Shown here: positions 24,249 to 32,848 of the stretch, one piece after another
Layout: every line of letters begins with the position of its first letter
How positions within the stretch are numbered: position 1 is the stretch's first letter
Origin: Chitinophagales bacterium
Lineage (GTDB): Bacteria > Bacteroidota > Bacteroidia > Chitinophagales > UBA2359
Reading direction: 5' to 3'
Assembly (NCBI GenBank): GCA_041392475.1
Contig: JAWKLZ010000001.1
Coordinates: 3,038,001-3,102,000 of the forward strand
DNA: 64,000 nt
The notes under the pieces: generated by a model
What the model saw: the letters and a program-made list of their open reading frames with translations, nothing else
Database searches by the model: none
Told to the model about the DNA's origin: nothing
Program-made: the position numbers and the translations under genes

Positions 24249-24908
24249 ATGACAAACAAATACATTTTCACCATTGTTCTTTTTTGCTCTGCGCTGTTCT
24301 GTTCTTCTGACCTAAATGCTCAATGTACCGTACATGGAGTTGATGGGGGAAACACTAGCTTTGGCTTAGTTGTGGGTGAGGTTTTGGGTCAATCGTTCCA
24401 AGCATGCCAATCAGGGGAGATTACGAGTATTACTATTGTTAATGAAGGAAATCCTATCTTCCCCTCTCCCAGTGGTACTCATGAATTGAGAATAGCGGCC
24501 ATTACTGCTCCTCCTATTGCCGTGATAGGTGATCCAGTTTATCAAACCTTTGACACAGCAGGTGGTACTAGTGACGAGACAGTGACCATTACCTTAAACA
24601 CGCCTTTTCCTGTCACAGCAGGCAATGATTATGCTTTTGATATAACACCTGGCGGAGACTTATCTATAACTGCCCAACAACTTCCCAGTGATGAGCCAAG
24701 TGGCATAGCATACGTAATTTTTGGATCATTTGCCCAATTTACAAGTCACGATTTAGATTTTGGAGTAGCGATAAGTGCAGCAGCAGGGCCAGCAGCAGCA
24801 ATTCCCACTCTCTCTCAATGGGGCTTGATTATCTTGGCTTTGTTGTTGATGACGGCAGGGACTTTGTATTTGGTGCAGCCCAATGTGGAAGAAAAATTAG
24901 GGAGATAA
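24249..24908 (+). CDS. IPTL-CTERM surface protein, class B (in-frame paralogue of 6927)
   Basis: 219 residues from the ATG at 24249 (MTNKYIFTIVLFCSA). A longer frame upstream only translates the operator and leader and is rejected. The signal peptide ends SDLNAQ. A beta-rich domain follows, with ELRIAAITAPP, VYQTFDTAGG and DYAFDITPGG landmarks shared with the 6927 gene, then IPTLSQWGLIILALLLM, a membrane helix and VQPNVEEKLGR. The signal-peptide codons contain two TGTTC units and are in frame. Trailer, palindrome and terminator follow. Confidence 0.87.
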   Translation: MTNKYIFTIVLFCSALFCSSDLNAQCTVHGVDGGNTSFGLVVGEVLGQSFQACQSGEITSITIVNEGNPIFPSPSGTHELRIAAITAPPIAVIGDPVYQTFDTAGGTSDETVTITLNTPFPVTAGNDYAFDITPGGDLSITAQQLPSDEPSGIAYVIFGSFAQFTSHDLDFGVAISAAAGPAAAIPTLSQWGLIILALLLMTAGTLYLVQPNVEEKLGR

Positions 24909-24991
24909 TGGAGGATATTGTTCCATTCTTGGTTGGCAAAACACCATTTTTCATAAAATCACAACTGCTTGATTTCAAATCCATTCGTAGC

Positions 24992-25027
24992 ATTCGTAGC
25001 CCATGAATTAATTCATGGGCTACGAAT
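24992..25027. repeat. 36-bp perfect palindrome (copy 4)
   Basis: Same palindrome, 84 bp after the stop at 24908. Confidence 0.85.
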
Positions 25028-25095
25028 GGGGATTGATACCATTCAAAAGAAATAAAGTGCTCTTAAACCCCACATTGCGCTCTTTTTTAGGAGAC

Positions 25096-25135
25096 AAAAA
25101 ACCTTCAATCGTTTCGGCTTTTGGAGGTTTTTTTT
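25096..25135 (+). terminator. Module intrinsic terminator
   Basis: AAAAAACCTTCAA / TTGGAGGTTTTTT stem with a T-run, 26 bp before the left edge of the IS110-type element. Confidence 0.75.
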
Positions 25136-25213
25136 GTAGCATATCTATAGGAATCGGAGACGAACTGTATTAAAAAGCAAGCAAAAATCGGATTATTTTT
25201 TAAATTGGTTATT

Positions 25214-26196
25214 TTATTCAATATGTTCTTTGAATTTATTGTGATAATCATCTTGAAATTTGACACCTGATTTAACGACGGCAAAAGTTTGCCTAAGCAG
25301 CTTGTTGATAACAGCAACTTTAGCTACCTTGTATGGCTTTCCTTTTGATCGGAGTCTATTGAAAAGTTCTTTACATTCTTTATTGAATCGTATAGCTGCT
25401 CTTGTAGCATTGAAAAGAACTGTCCTAATTTGAGCTGGACCAGCTTTTGAAATGCGTCCTTTTCGATACACAGAAGAACCCGATTGATGAGTCAAAGGCA
25501 CTATGTCTACAAACTTAACCAATTGTTTAGAATTTGTAAATAATTCAAAGCCATTAGTATATGTGTATAGTAATTGGGCTGATTTTTCGCCAATACCCTT
25601 AACAGAACAGGCAAGTTCTTTGAATTTATCGAAACCAATGTCAGTCAAGGCATCCAATTCTTGTTTGATTTTTCGAATATTGTCTTGTATCGTATTCAAT
25701 ACGTCTTGAAAAGCTTCTAAGACAACATCTGGTGTGTAAAGACACTGCATAAGGCTATGAATTTGATTTTTAGTCTGTCGTTCCTGCTTTTCAAAGGCAT
25801 TAAGAGCCATTTGCATTTTTTTCTCTTTTGAATATCCTCATTAGGCATTTGAAAATCAGGCAAATCAAGTGTCTTTCCAGCTATTGCTAAAGCTCTTGCT
25901 GCTTGCTTATCATCTTTTGCAGTAATGCCTAAGACTTTCATAAAAGCACTGCTTTTTTGTGGATTAATCAATTTAATAGAGCAGTTGGATTTGTCTAAAG
26001 AATGAAGCAACTTATCACTGTAAGTGCCAGTAGGTTCTAAAACAAAAGTAATATGTTGTTCATCAAAACCTTGTAAGAATACCTCTATGGATTTCATTGT
26101 ATTTTCGATTTGATAATCAACCCAGTGGTTATCTTCTTGATAAGCAATGTCTAAAGTCTTGTTACTTACATCTATACCGATAATTAGAGAATTCAT
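25214..26196 (-). pseudogene. IS110 transposase (DEDD + Tnp_20 domains) split by a -1 frame change
   Basis: The first frame (26196 to ~25817) carries the DEDD RuvC-like domain: IIGIDVSNKTLDIA, VLEPTGTY and AKDDKQAARALA supply the acidic residues. The second frame (25816-25214) carries the IS116/IS110/IS902 C-terminal domain, with VKGIGEKSAQLL and the Ser-containing HQSGSSVYRKGRISKAGPAQ. Together they make ~327 residues, normal for the family. The frames join at A-AAA-AAA (25822-25816). So this is either a single-base slippage that broke the gene, a sequencing error, or programmed -1 frameshifting. Confidence 0.85.
25816..25822 (-). other. A_AAA_AAA heptamer at the transposase frame junction
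   Basis: In the upstream frame the codons are AGA AAA AAA TGC. Slipping back one base gives AAA AAA ATG CAA and enters the downstream frame exactly. This is the canonical X_XXY_YYZ register of a -1 frameshift site. It is also a 7-base homopolymer, the likeliest place for an indel. Confidence 0.6.
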
Positions 26197-26234
26197 AAAG
26201 TAATAAATTGAATGTTAAACTAATAATGATGAAA

Positions 26235-26373
26235 TATATCCTATGAAATCTGCGTCGTGACTCAGGCTTTATGCCTACTGAACTGTCCGATTTTTATGGG
26301 ATATAAAGAACGAGGGGCTAACGTCTAATACGGTCTCTAAGGACTACTTTTGAATCAGTTTACCCTCGTTCTT
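26235..26373 (-). ncRNA. Candidate IS110 bridge RNA (two adjacent stem-loops)
   Basis: In the non-coding region upstream of the transposase two stem-loops lie back to back. Arms 26235-26250 and 26289-26305 (TATATCC.../...GGATATA, extended with AAATC/GATTT) enclose a small inner hairpin AGGC-TTTAT-GCCT. Arms 26306-26316 and 26363-26373 (AAGAACGAGGG/CCCTCGTTCTT, perfect) enclose a 46-nt loop. IS110-type elements are known to encode a bridge RNA with two internal loops in this position, which read target and donor DNA. The assignment is from position and fold only. Confidence 0.55.
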
Positions 26374-26572
26374 AATTTTAATCAATATATTATTTTTTAT
26401 TACAACTTTTGTACTTTTTCCTCTTGGGCCAATGTACGACTTTTGAAGGTAGCTGCAATGTACGACTTTGGATGTTTCCTTTTGAGAGCATACTGATTTT
26501 CAAACATTCTTGGTTGGCAAAACACCATTTTTCATAAAATCACAACTGCTTGATTTCAAATCCATTCGTAGC

Positions 26573-26608
26573 ATTCGTAGCCCATGAATTAATTCATGGG
26601 CTACGAAT
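26573..26608. repeat. 36-bp perfect palindrome (copy 5)
   Basis: Same palindrome in a trailer with no IPTL gene in front: the trailer starts abruptly at about 26510 after a fragment of AraC leader, a recombination scar. Confidence 0.85.
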
Positions 26609-26677
26609 CGGGATTGATACCATTCAAAAAGAAATAAAGTGCTCTCAAATCCTACATTGTGCCCTTTTTTAGAAGAC

Positions 26678-26717
26678 AAAAAACCTTCAATCGTTTCGGC
26701 TTTTGGAGGTTTTTTTT
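26678..26717 (+). terminator. Module intrinsic terminator (last copy)
   Basis: AAAAAACCTTCAA (26678-26690) pairs with TTGGAGGTTTTTT (26703-26715) then T. It marks the right end of the IPTL/AraC module array. Confidence 0.72.
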
Positions 26718-26883
26718 GTAGCATATCTATAGGAATCGGAGACTTTTGAAGGTAGCTGCAATGTACGACTTTGGATGTTTCCTTTTGAGAACCAGTTGAT
26801 TTTCAAACATTCCCTATGCTTTCAGGCTAAACTTCCAAAGTCTGAATCACCATTCTCAATAAACAACCTTCAATGATTTTTAG

Positions 26884-27036
26884 ACTTTGGACGAGGGAGC
26901 AGAGATGCGAGAAGTGGGACATTAATCAATTGATAATGAATAACTTACGATTAAACGACAAAAACAAGCAAATCATTGATTACCAAATCTTTACATCTTG
27001 CTTCCCGCTTCTCACTTCTTTCGTCCAAAGTCCAAA
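26884..27036. repeat. Hairpin element with GACTTTGGACGA ends (copy 2)
   Basis: Begins GACTTTGGACGAGGGAGC and ends TTTCGTCCAAAGTC. Similar in length and ends to 20930-21095, with a partly related interior (both contain TAAT-rich sequence and ATCTTGC near the right end). Confidence 0.6.
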
Positions 27037-27079
27037 TGATTTCAACGGTTGATTATTTACTTTAAGAAGCGAAAGATGT

Positions 27080-27087
27080 TATATTTG
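27080..27087 (+). promoter_or_regulatory. Bacteroidota -7 box of the CHAT gene
   Basis: TATATTTG matches TAnnTTTG and lies 40 bp before the ATG at 27127, supporting that start over the 26-codon upstream extension. The -33 box is not clear. Confidence 0.5.
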
Positions 27088-27126
27088 TGGATTATCCTTG
27101 ATTTTCATAACAATCAATTAACTTTT

Positions 27127-29949
27127 ATGTCTTTGCCTCCCCAAAAAACAGCTTCTACATCCTTAGAACTTGCTGAAAAATACCTCGAAGAAGGGGAAAT
27201 GCTACACGAACAAGAGCAATACGATGCCTCATTGGAAGTCTTGGAAAAAGCAAAAGACATTTATCTGCAATTGGAACAAACCAAAGACCCACAATTGGCA
27301 AAAACGCTTCATTTAATAGGTGTGGGCTATTACTTCAAAGGAGATTACAAATCGGCGATTTCTTATGAGGAAGAAGCCTTTGCTATTCAAATGGAAGTAC
27401 TGGATCCACAGGATGAAGCAACACTCACCACAGCTATAGATTTGGCGAGCATGTATGCGACTATCGATCAGTACGAACAGGCATTGAGCTACTTTGACAA
27501 AGTCATCGAACTCCAACCCACATTGATAGATGTTCCCTCACCACAAGGGAATTATTTGCACATCAATTTAGGCGTTTTGTATGCACGTATGGGAGATTTT
27601 GGACGTGCGATTCCCTATTTTCAAAAAGCACTACAAATTGCCGAACACTTAGGACTTGAAGGGGATAGTATCAGCACATCCTATAACTGGCTGGGAATCT
27701 GTTATTGTCGAACTACAGAAGGGAACAAGGCAATTGAGACCTTTCAAAAGGTCATTGATTACAACCTTGCACAAGGTAGGGAGTACAGCGAACGTACAGC
27801 AGGCCCCTATTACCACTTAGGAGAGGAATATACCAAGTTAGGGCAATATGAAGAGGCCATCGTTCACTTCAAAAAAGCACTCCATATCCAAACAACATTG
27901 TATGGAGAAAGATCCGATGGTGCCGCCTTTAGCTACAAAGGTTTGGGGGAAGCCTACATTTCGCTAAAAGAGTTTGAACAAGCTGAAGAATACCTACAAA
28001 AAGCATTGGCTATTCGATTAGAGGGTATGGGGGCTCAAGGTTCTTACTTGGCAGACAACTATGTTCCTTTGATTTATCTAAAGTATAAAAATAAAGATTA
28101 TATAAAATCCCTTCAATATGCACAGAAAGCCTTGTATGTGCTTGCCGCAAATTGCAGTCAGGAAGATATTTACGATTATCCCCCTTTAGAAAAACTGCGA
28201 CATACTTTGGGAATTAAGTTGTTGTCTTACAAAGCCAAGGCTTTTCACGCACTTTTTTTAGCAGAGAGCGACCCCAAAAACCTGAAAGCAGCCTTAGAAA
28301 ATGCCCAACTGTCTATTGATTTATTGGAGCAATTGCGGAATAGCTACCGTTCGGATGACAGCAAATTGGTTTTACCCAAAAGGCACCACGGTAGCTATGG
28401 AATCGGAATGACGGTCACGCATACGGCTTGGGAGCAAACACACCAAAAAGAGATGCTCGAACAAGCCTTTGGTTTTGCAGAAAAAGCCAAGGCTGCCCTG
28501 TTGTTGGCTTCAATGCAGGAAGGAATGGCAAAAGCTACATCTCTTATTCCTGCTGATCTACTGCAAAAGGAGAAAGCACTGAGAACCCAATTGAGCCAAA
28601 TCGAACAGGCACTTCAACAGAAAGAAGCACAAAAGGAAGAGCTTGGTAAAGAAACGGAAATACGCGCACTGCAAGTTGAATACTTAACATACCAGAAAAG
28701 CTACCTTCAATTGATGGATCAATTGGAAGCAGACTTCCCTGATTACTACCAACTCAAATACCAAAACCAAACCGTTTCTATTGTTCAGGTTCAAGAACTG
28801 CTGCAATTGGGTGAATTGCTGATACAATACAGTTTATATGAGGAAACACTATTTATTTTTGCGATTGACAAACACAGCATTTCCTTCAAAAAAATAGGTC
28901 GTCCCGAAGGTTTGGAAAAGACGATGGAAGCTTTTGAAAAAACCATATTTTTGGGTGACCAAGAGGAATATTGCAGATTGGCAGGGCAGTTGTATGCAGC
29001 ATTGTTGACACCGATTGAAGCTACACTGAAGGGCAAACACAAATTGTTGATTGTTACCGATGGCATTTTACAGCGTTTGTCTTTTGATGCCTTGATTCCA
29101 CCATTAGAAACTTCCATAGAAGGCTTTACACAACTACCATATCTACTCAAATCCTTTGATATTCAATACCATTATTCGGCTACCTTGCTGTGGTACTTCC
29201 ATGAGCGAAAACCACAAGGATTGGTGGATTTGAAGGAAAATTTCTTGGGCTTGGCTCCCATAAGATTTGGTCAAACGGAAACGGCAAACGCTGGATATAT
29301 CCTCAAAAGTGATGTAAAGGGCAAAAAAGGTAGAAAGTTGATTTTGAAGTCTGGGGAGAATGAACAGGAGGTTTTACAGGATTTGGCAGAAACCGAAACT
29401 GAGGTCAAAACAGTCTATGAGCTTTTTGAGGAACAGGAGCAAGAAGCCATTGCCCTTTTTTATGAGATGGCTTCCAAAGAAAACCTTTTGCAGCACATCG
29501 AACAGTACAAATATGTCTTACTTTCTACGCATGGTTTCTCCAATAGCGAACATTCGGCTTTGTCGGGTCTGAATTTATACACGAATGATTCTGCGGACAA
29601 GGCAGCTTCGGACGAAGACAAACTCTATATTTCCGACATCATGAACCTCCAACTCTCTGCCGAATTGGTGGTGTTGAGTAGCTGCGAAAGTGGGGTCGGC
29701 AAATTGCAGCAAGGAGAAGGGATGATGGCACTGCATCGGGCATTTTTGTATGCGGGTGTTCGCAATATTGTGTATTCACTCTTCAAAGTACCTCAAGATT
29801 CTACAAGTCAGTTGGTGCAGAGTTTGTTTGGTCATGTTTTGGCGGGAGATGCTTATGCAACTGCGCTCCGCAAGGCGAAATTGGAATTGATAGAAAATGA
29901 GGCGATAGAACCTATGGATTGGGCGGGCTTTGCGTTGATTGGTATATAA
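27127..29949 (+). CDS. TPR-CHAT protein 1 (caspase-like peptidase domain)
   Basis: 940 residues. The N-terminal ~430 residues are tandem TPR repeats, followed by a coiled-coil region (about 470-540) and a C-terminal CHAT domain (about 630-940). CHAT domains are caspase-fold peptidases; the catalytic dyad is present as His802 (STHGFSN) and Cys856 (LSSCESG). No signal peptide, so cytoplasmic. TPRs probably bind a partner or substrate and control the peptidase. Unlike the two other CHAT genes here it has no adjacent ECF sigma or partner gene; it borders the IPTL array. Start chosen from the promoter position. Confidence 0.88.
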   Translation: MSLPPQKTASTSLELAEKYLEEGEMLHEQEQYDASLEVLEKAKDIYLQLEQTKDPQLAKTLHLIGVGYYFKGDYKSAISYEEEAFAIQMEVLDPQDEATLTTAIDLASMYATIDQYEQALSYFDKVIELQPTLIDVPSPQGNYLHINLGVLYARMGDFGRAIPYFQKALQIAEHLGLEGDSISTSYNWLGICYCRTTEGNKAIETFQKVIDYNLAQGREYSERTAGPYYHLGEEYTKLGQYEEAIVHFKKALHIQTTLYGERSDGAAFSYKGLGEAYISLKEFEQAEEYLQKALAIRLEGMGAQGSYLADNYVPLIYLKYKNKDYIKSLQYAQKALYVLAANCSQEDIYDYPPLEKLRHTLGIKLLSYKAKAFHALFLAESDPKNLKAALENAQLSIDLLEQLRNSYRSDDSKLVLPKRHHGSYGIGMTVTHTAWEQTHQKEMLEQAFGFAEKAKAALLLASMQEGMAKATSLIPADLLQKEKALRTQLSQIEQALQQKEAQKEELGKETEIRALQVEYLTYQKSYLQLMDQLEADFPDYYQLKYQNQTVSIVQVQELLQLGELLIQYSLYEETLFIFAIDKHSISFKKIGRPEGLEKTMEAFEKTIFLGDQEEYCRLAGQLYAALLTPIEATLKGKHKLLIVTDGILQRLSFDALIPPLETSIEGFTQLPYLLKSFDIQYHYSATLLWYFHERKPQGLVDLKENFLGLAPIRFGQTETANAGYILKSDVKGKKGRKLILKSGENEQEVLQDLAETETEVKTVYELFEEQEQEAIALFYEMASKENLLQHIEQYKYVLLSTHGFSNSEHSALSGLNLYTNDSADKAASDEDKLYISDIMNLQLSAELVVLSSCESGVGKLQQGEGMMALHRAFLYAGVRNIVYSLFKVPQDSTSQLVQSLFGHVLAGDAYATALRKAKLELIENEAIEPMDWAGFALIGI

Positions 29950-30054
29950 CAAATAGTTTGCCGATTTAGAGCAAAAGCCTCCGAAATTTTTTCTTTGAAA
30001 AAAACTTGATAGCAAGAACTATTCATTTACTTTTTTATTCCAACAATTATTATA

Positions 30055-31635
30055 TTGAAAAACAATTACTTATTGCTATTTTTTCTGTTGTTATTCTCCA
30101 TTGCGGTGCGCCTACCCAATCTCGACCGCCCCATCTCCAAGCACCACGAATTTTGCACTGCGCTTACCCTTGTCACCTTCGATATTTGGAACAAAAAAGG
30201 AGCAGCCCACTTTCATTACAGCCCCGTCACCAACTACCAAAACCCTCCCGATTTATCTATCAACAATGGTACAGTGCCTTTTGTGAAAGACGGAACGCAC
30301 TACTACCTTTCCCATCCACCGCTTGGTTTTTGGATGCCCTACTACACCTTCAAATTTTTGGGTTTGGCACACAGCAACCGCAATTTACAGTTGTTCAACC
30401 TTTTGTTTCACCTATTGGCGGCGATATGCGTGTTTTTCATTGCAGAAATGCTGCTTGCTAAAACACAAGAATCAGTCTCCAATCCACATTTTCATTCAAA
30501 TAAATACGCCGTTTCTCCTTCTCTCATTGCAGTAGGTATTTTCCTTTTTAGCCCTGCTCTATTGTGGTATGGCTGCAATGTGTATTTTTCGGATATTTTC
30601 GTCAATCAATTGTTTGTCATCACTGTATGGGCAGGATTGAAGTCTAAAAAAAGTTTTGCCCAATTGCTTCAAGGCTCTTCAAATCCTTCAAAACGTTTGC
30701 TACTAAAAATTTATGCCCAATTATTGGTTTTCAATAGTTTGGTTTTGGCGACTATGCTGACCGAATGGATTGGTTATTTTTTGGTCGCAAGTGTGGGTGT
30801 TTATTCCCTTTGGCATTTTTTCAAACAAAAGAACCCCACAGCCAAACACTACCATTTGCTGCAAATGGGATTCGCTGCTTTGGTTGCCATTGCAGGAATG
30901 GGCATCACTTTTTGGACATACAGCGACATTTTGGGTACAGAAGCTTTTTTGCAGTATTTGAAACAACGTTTTTTGACCCGAACAGGTCAGTTGGACAGTG
31001 GCGGAATGTTGAATACTGCTTTTTTCTACACCAAACAACTGATTCAACATTATGCAAGTGCTTACCTGCCAATCTTGTTGTTGTTTTTGGTGATGTCGTT
31101 TACCTATTTCAAAAAATCCAGCCGAACAGCATTTTCAGGGATTGCTGAACAACAAACATTGTGGTCTTATTTTTTGTGGATTGCCCTCCCTCCTATCCTA
31201 TTGCACCATTTTTTATTCATCAATTACACCGCTATCCACGAATATGCAGTAGTCAAAATGGTACTGCCTTTGAGCATGGCAGTCGCTTTTTTGTATCAGC
31301 AAATCCACACAGATAATTCTTTGAAAACGAAATGGGTGAAGTTTGCTTTACCCATCGTTTTCGTGACCTGCTTGCTGCAATATTTTTACATCAATCGAGT
31401 AGGAGACTATTCGTGGCGAGGACATCGCTATGATCAGTTTGAACGTTTGGGTGCAAAAATCCGACAGACTGCAAAAGCGGACGAAATGGTCTTTGTAGAA
31501 GGTGACATCGAAATCAATTTTCAGTTGGTCTATTATGCCAAACGCAACATCTGGCGGTACGAAAATCCCGAACAGATGGAAGCGGTTTTGAAGCATTTTG
31601 GACAATCGAAAGGAATTGTAATAAAGCAAGATTAA
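30055..31635 (+). CDS. Polytopic GT-C-type glycosyltransferase (ArnT/PMT-like)
   Basis: 526 residues with about ten membrane helices. The N-terminal helix is followed by an acidic/basic loop, LPNLDRPISKHHEF, and then HYYLSHPPLGFWMPYY, matching the first periplasmic loop of GT-C enzymes of the GT39/ArnT type that use lipid-linked sugar donors. The start is a TTG at 30055; no in-frame ATG is nearby and the protein is complete from there. It ends just before a convergent DinB-like gene. Substrate unknown; likely cell-surface glycan or protein glycosylation. Confidence 0.75.
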   Translation: MKNNYLLLFFLLLFSIAVRLPNLDRPISKHHEFCTALTLVTFDIWNKKGAAHFHYSPVTNYQNPPDLSINNGTVPFVKDGTHYYLSHPPLGFWMPYYTFKFLGLAHSNRNLQLFNLLFHLLAAICVFFIAEMLLAKTQESVSNPHFHSNKYAVSPSLIAVGIFLFSPALLWYGCNVYFSDIFVNQLFVITVWAGLKSKKSFAQLLQGSSNPSKRLLLKIYAQLLVFNSLVLATMLTEWIGYFLVASVGVYSLWHFFKQKNPTAKHYHLLQMGFAALVAIAGMGITFWTYSDILGTEAFLQYLKQRFLTRTGQLDSGGMLNTAFFYTKQLIQHYASAYLPILLLFLVMSFTYFKKSSRTAFSGIAEQQTLWSYFLWIALPPILLHHFLFINYTAIHEYAVVKMVLPLSMAVAFLYQQIHTDNSLKTKWVKFALPIVFVTCLLQYFYINRVGDYSWRGHRYDQFERLGAKIRQTAKADEMVFVEGDIEINFQLVYYAKRNIWRYENPEQMEAVLKHFGQSKGIVIKQD

Positions 31636-31637
31636 AC

Positions 31638-32213
31638 TTATGCTATTTCTCGTTTTCCTTTATCCAGTAATTTTTGGTTTCTATTCGCCTGAACGATGTG
31701 CCTTTGATTATGGTATATAACAACTCTAAAAGTATCACCCAATTTCAATCGAATCAGTTTAGAAATGCTGATGGATGTTTTTGTTTTGTTTAGGTCAATG
31801 TTTCTGGCTTGATGAAGGAGATCGAGGAGTTGTTTTTGTTGGGCGATGAATTTCTCCAAAGTAGATTTGTCTAAGTGACTTCCTACGGGGTTCATTTCCT
31901 TGAAGGTTTTCATTTTGTTGAGTTTTTCTTTGGGCAAAAGACTGTTGGCGAAGTAATTACCCAAAAGTCCACTTTTGAAGACCAAATTGCTGGTTCGTTT
32001 GGTTGTTGCCGCTATGCGCTGCGTGATTTCGGGGATGTAAAAATCTCCATAGCGGTTTAGATGCTCTATGCACTCCAAAATACTCCATTCTGTTTCGGAT
32101 GCTTTCCAGTTCAAATCCGATATTTTCATTTGCAGAAAAAGGGTTGCTTGATTCATTACCTCTTTGGTTCTGTCCATCAAATCTTCAATGAGAACTTCGT
32201 TTGACAATTTCAT
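31638..32213 (-). CDS. DinB-like metal-binding protein
   Basis: 191 residues, four-helix DinB/YfiT-like fold. Likely metal ligands are His51 (CIEHLNRYG), His168 and His172 (VIYHNQRHIVQ). Family members bind divalent metal; some are thiol S-transferases, most are unassigned. Last gene of the minus-strand run CHAT, ECF sigma, partner, Crp-like, DinB-like, 70 bp after the Crp-like gene. Confidence 0.8.
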   Translation of the reverse strand: MKLSNEVLIEDLMDRTKEVMNQATLFLQMKISDLNWKASETEWSILECIEHLNRYGDFYIPEITQRIAATTKRTSNLVFKSGLLGNYFANSLLPKEKLNKMKTFKEMNPVGSHLDKSTLEKFIAQQKQLLDLLHQARNIDLNKTKTSISISKLIRLKLGDTFRVVIYHNQRHIVQANRNQKLLDKGKREIA

Positions 32214-32283
32214 TTGCTGGTATTTTTTGTTGATTCAATGCCGCAAAGTTCCCTCTTTTCTATTTGTCAAATATTGATTGAAA

Positions 32284-32820
32284 TCAAGATTTTTTGATTC
32301 TCGACAAGGTTTCGGGAGTCATTCGGAGGTAGGAAGCAATGTATTTGTGTGGAATCTCTTGAAACAATTGAGGACTACGTTTCAAGACTCTTTGATATCT
32401 TTTGAGGGGCGAAAAAGTGAGAATGTCTTTTTCTCGTTCCAACTGTTCGTAAATCAGTTGCAGCATACTTTGGTGCCACAATTGCAGATTGGCCTCATCC
32501 TGGTGAATCCATTCCAAATAAGCCGTTTTGGTTAGCACCTTGAGCTTCGTTTTTTTCAATGCTTGTATGTAGAAATCGGAAGGCTGACCAGAAATGAAGG
32601 AATCCAAAGCTGCAATAAAATTACCTCGATACGCCAATCGAATGGTCTGTTCTTCAAATTCATCTTCAAAATAAATTCGCAAGCTGCCGCTCAACACATA
32701 GTACAAATGGGTATCTGTGCTGCCGCCAACTTTGAGGTATTCGCCCCTCCCCAATTCCACTTCCTTGTGCCATAAGCCAGCCGCATCCATTTTATGCTTT
32801 ATTTGTTCGATAGGATTCAT
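32284..32820 (-). CDS. Crp/Fnr-family regulator
   Basis: 178 residues. A cyclic-nucleotide-binding-like beta-roll (about 15-115) is followed by a compact C-terminal HTH (IASYLRMTPETLSRI). The start at 32820 (MNPIEQ) is preferred over an extension of five codons. It lies 28 bp after the partner gene (32849) and 70 bp before the DinB-like gene. Bacteroidota regulators of this type often respond to stress signals; ligand unknown. Confidence 0.85.
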   Translation of the reverse strand: MNPIEQIKHKMDAAGLWHKEVELGRGEYLKVGGSTDTHLYYVLSGSLRIYFEDEFEEQTIRLAYRGNFIAALDSFISGQPSDFYIQALKKTKLKVLTKTAYLEWIHQDEANLQLWHQSMLQLIYEQLEREKDILTFSPLKRYQRVLKRSPQLFQEIPHKYIASYLRMTPETLSRIKKS

Positions 32821-32848
32821 TTCCCCAAAATACACTTATCGTTTGGGT

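Larger units (their letters stand above)
25162..26438 (-). mobile_element. IS110-family insertion sequence
   Basis: Left edge: the module sequence GAATCGGAGAC (ends 25161) is interrupted; its continuation TTTTGAAGGTAGCTGC resumes at about 26441. No terminal inverted repeats or target duplication are visible, as expected for IS110. The transposase is on the minus strand with a ~240-nt structured non-coding region upstream (26197-26438). The right edge is accurate to about 10 bp. Confidence 0.8.

Noticed and set aside
30006..30461. 151-codon frame opening with ATG near the glycosyltransferase start
   Set aside because: Out of frame with a clear membrane protein that begins at the TTG at 30055; composition is shadow-like.
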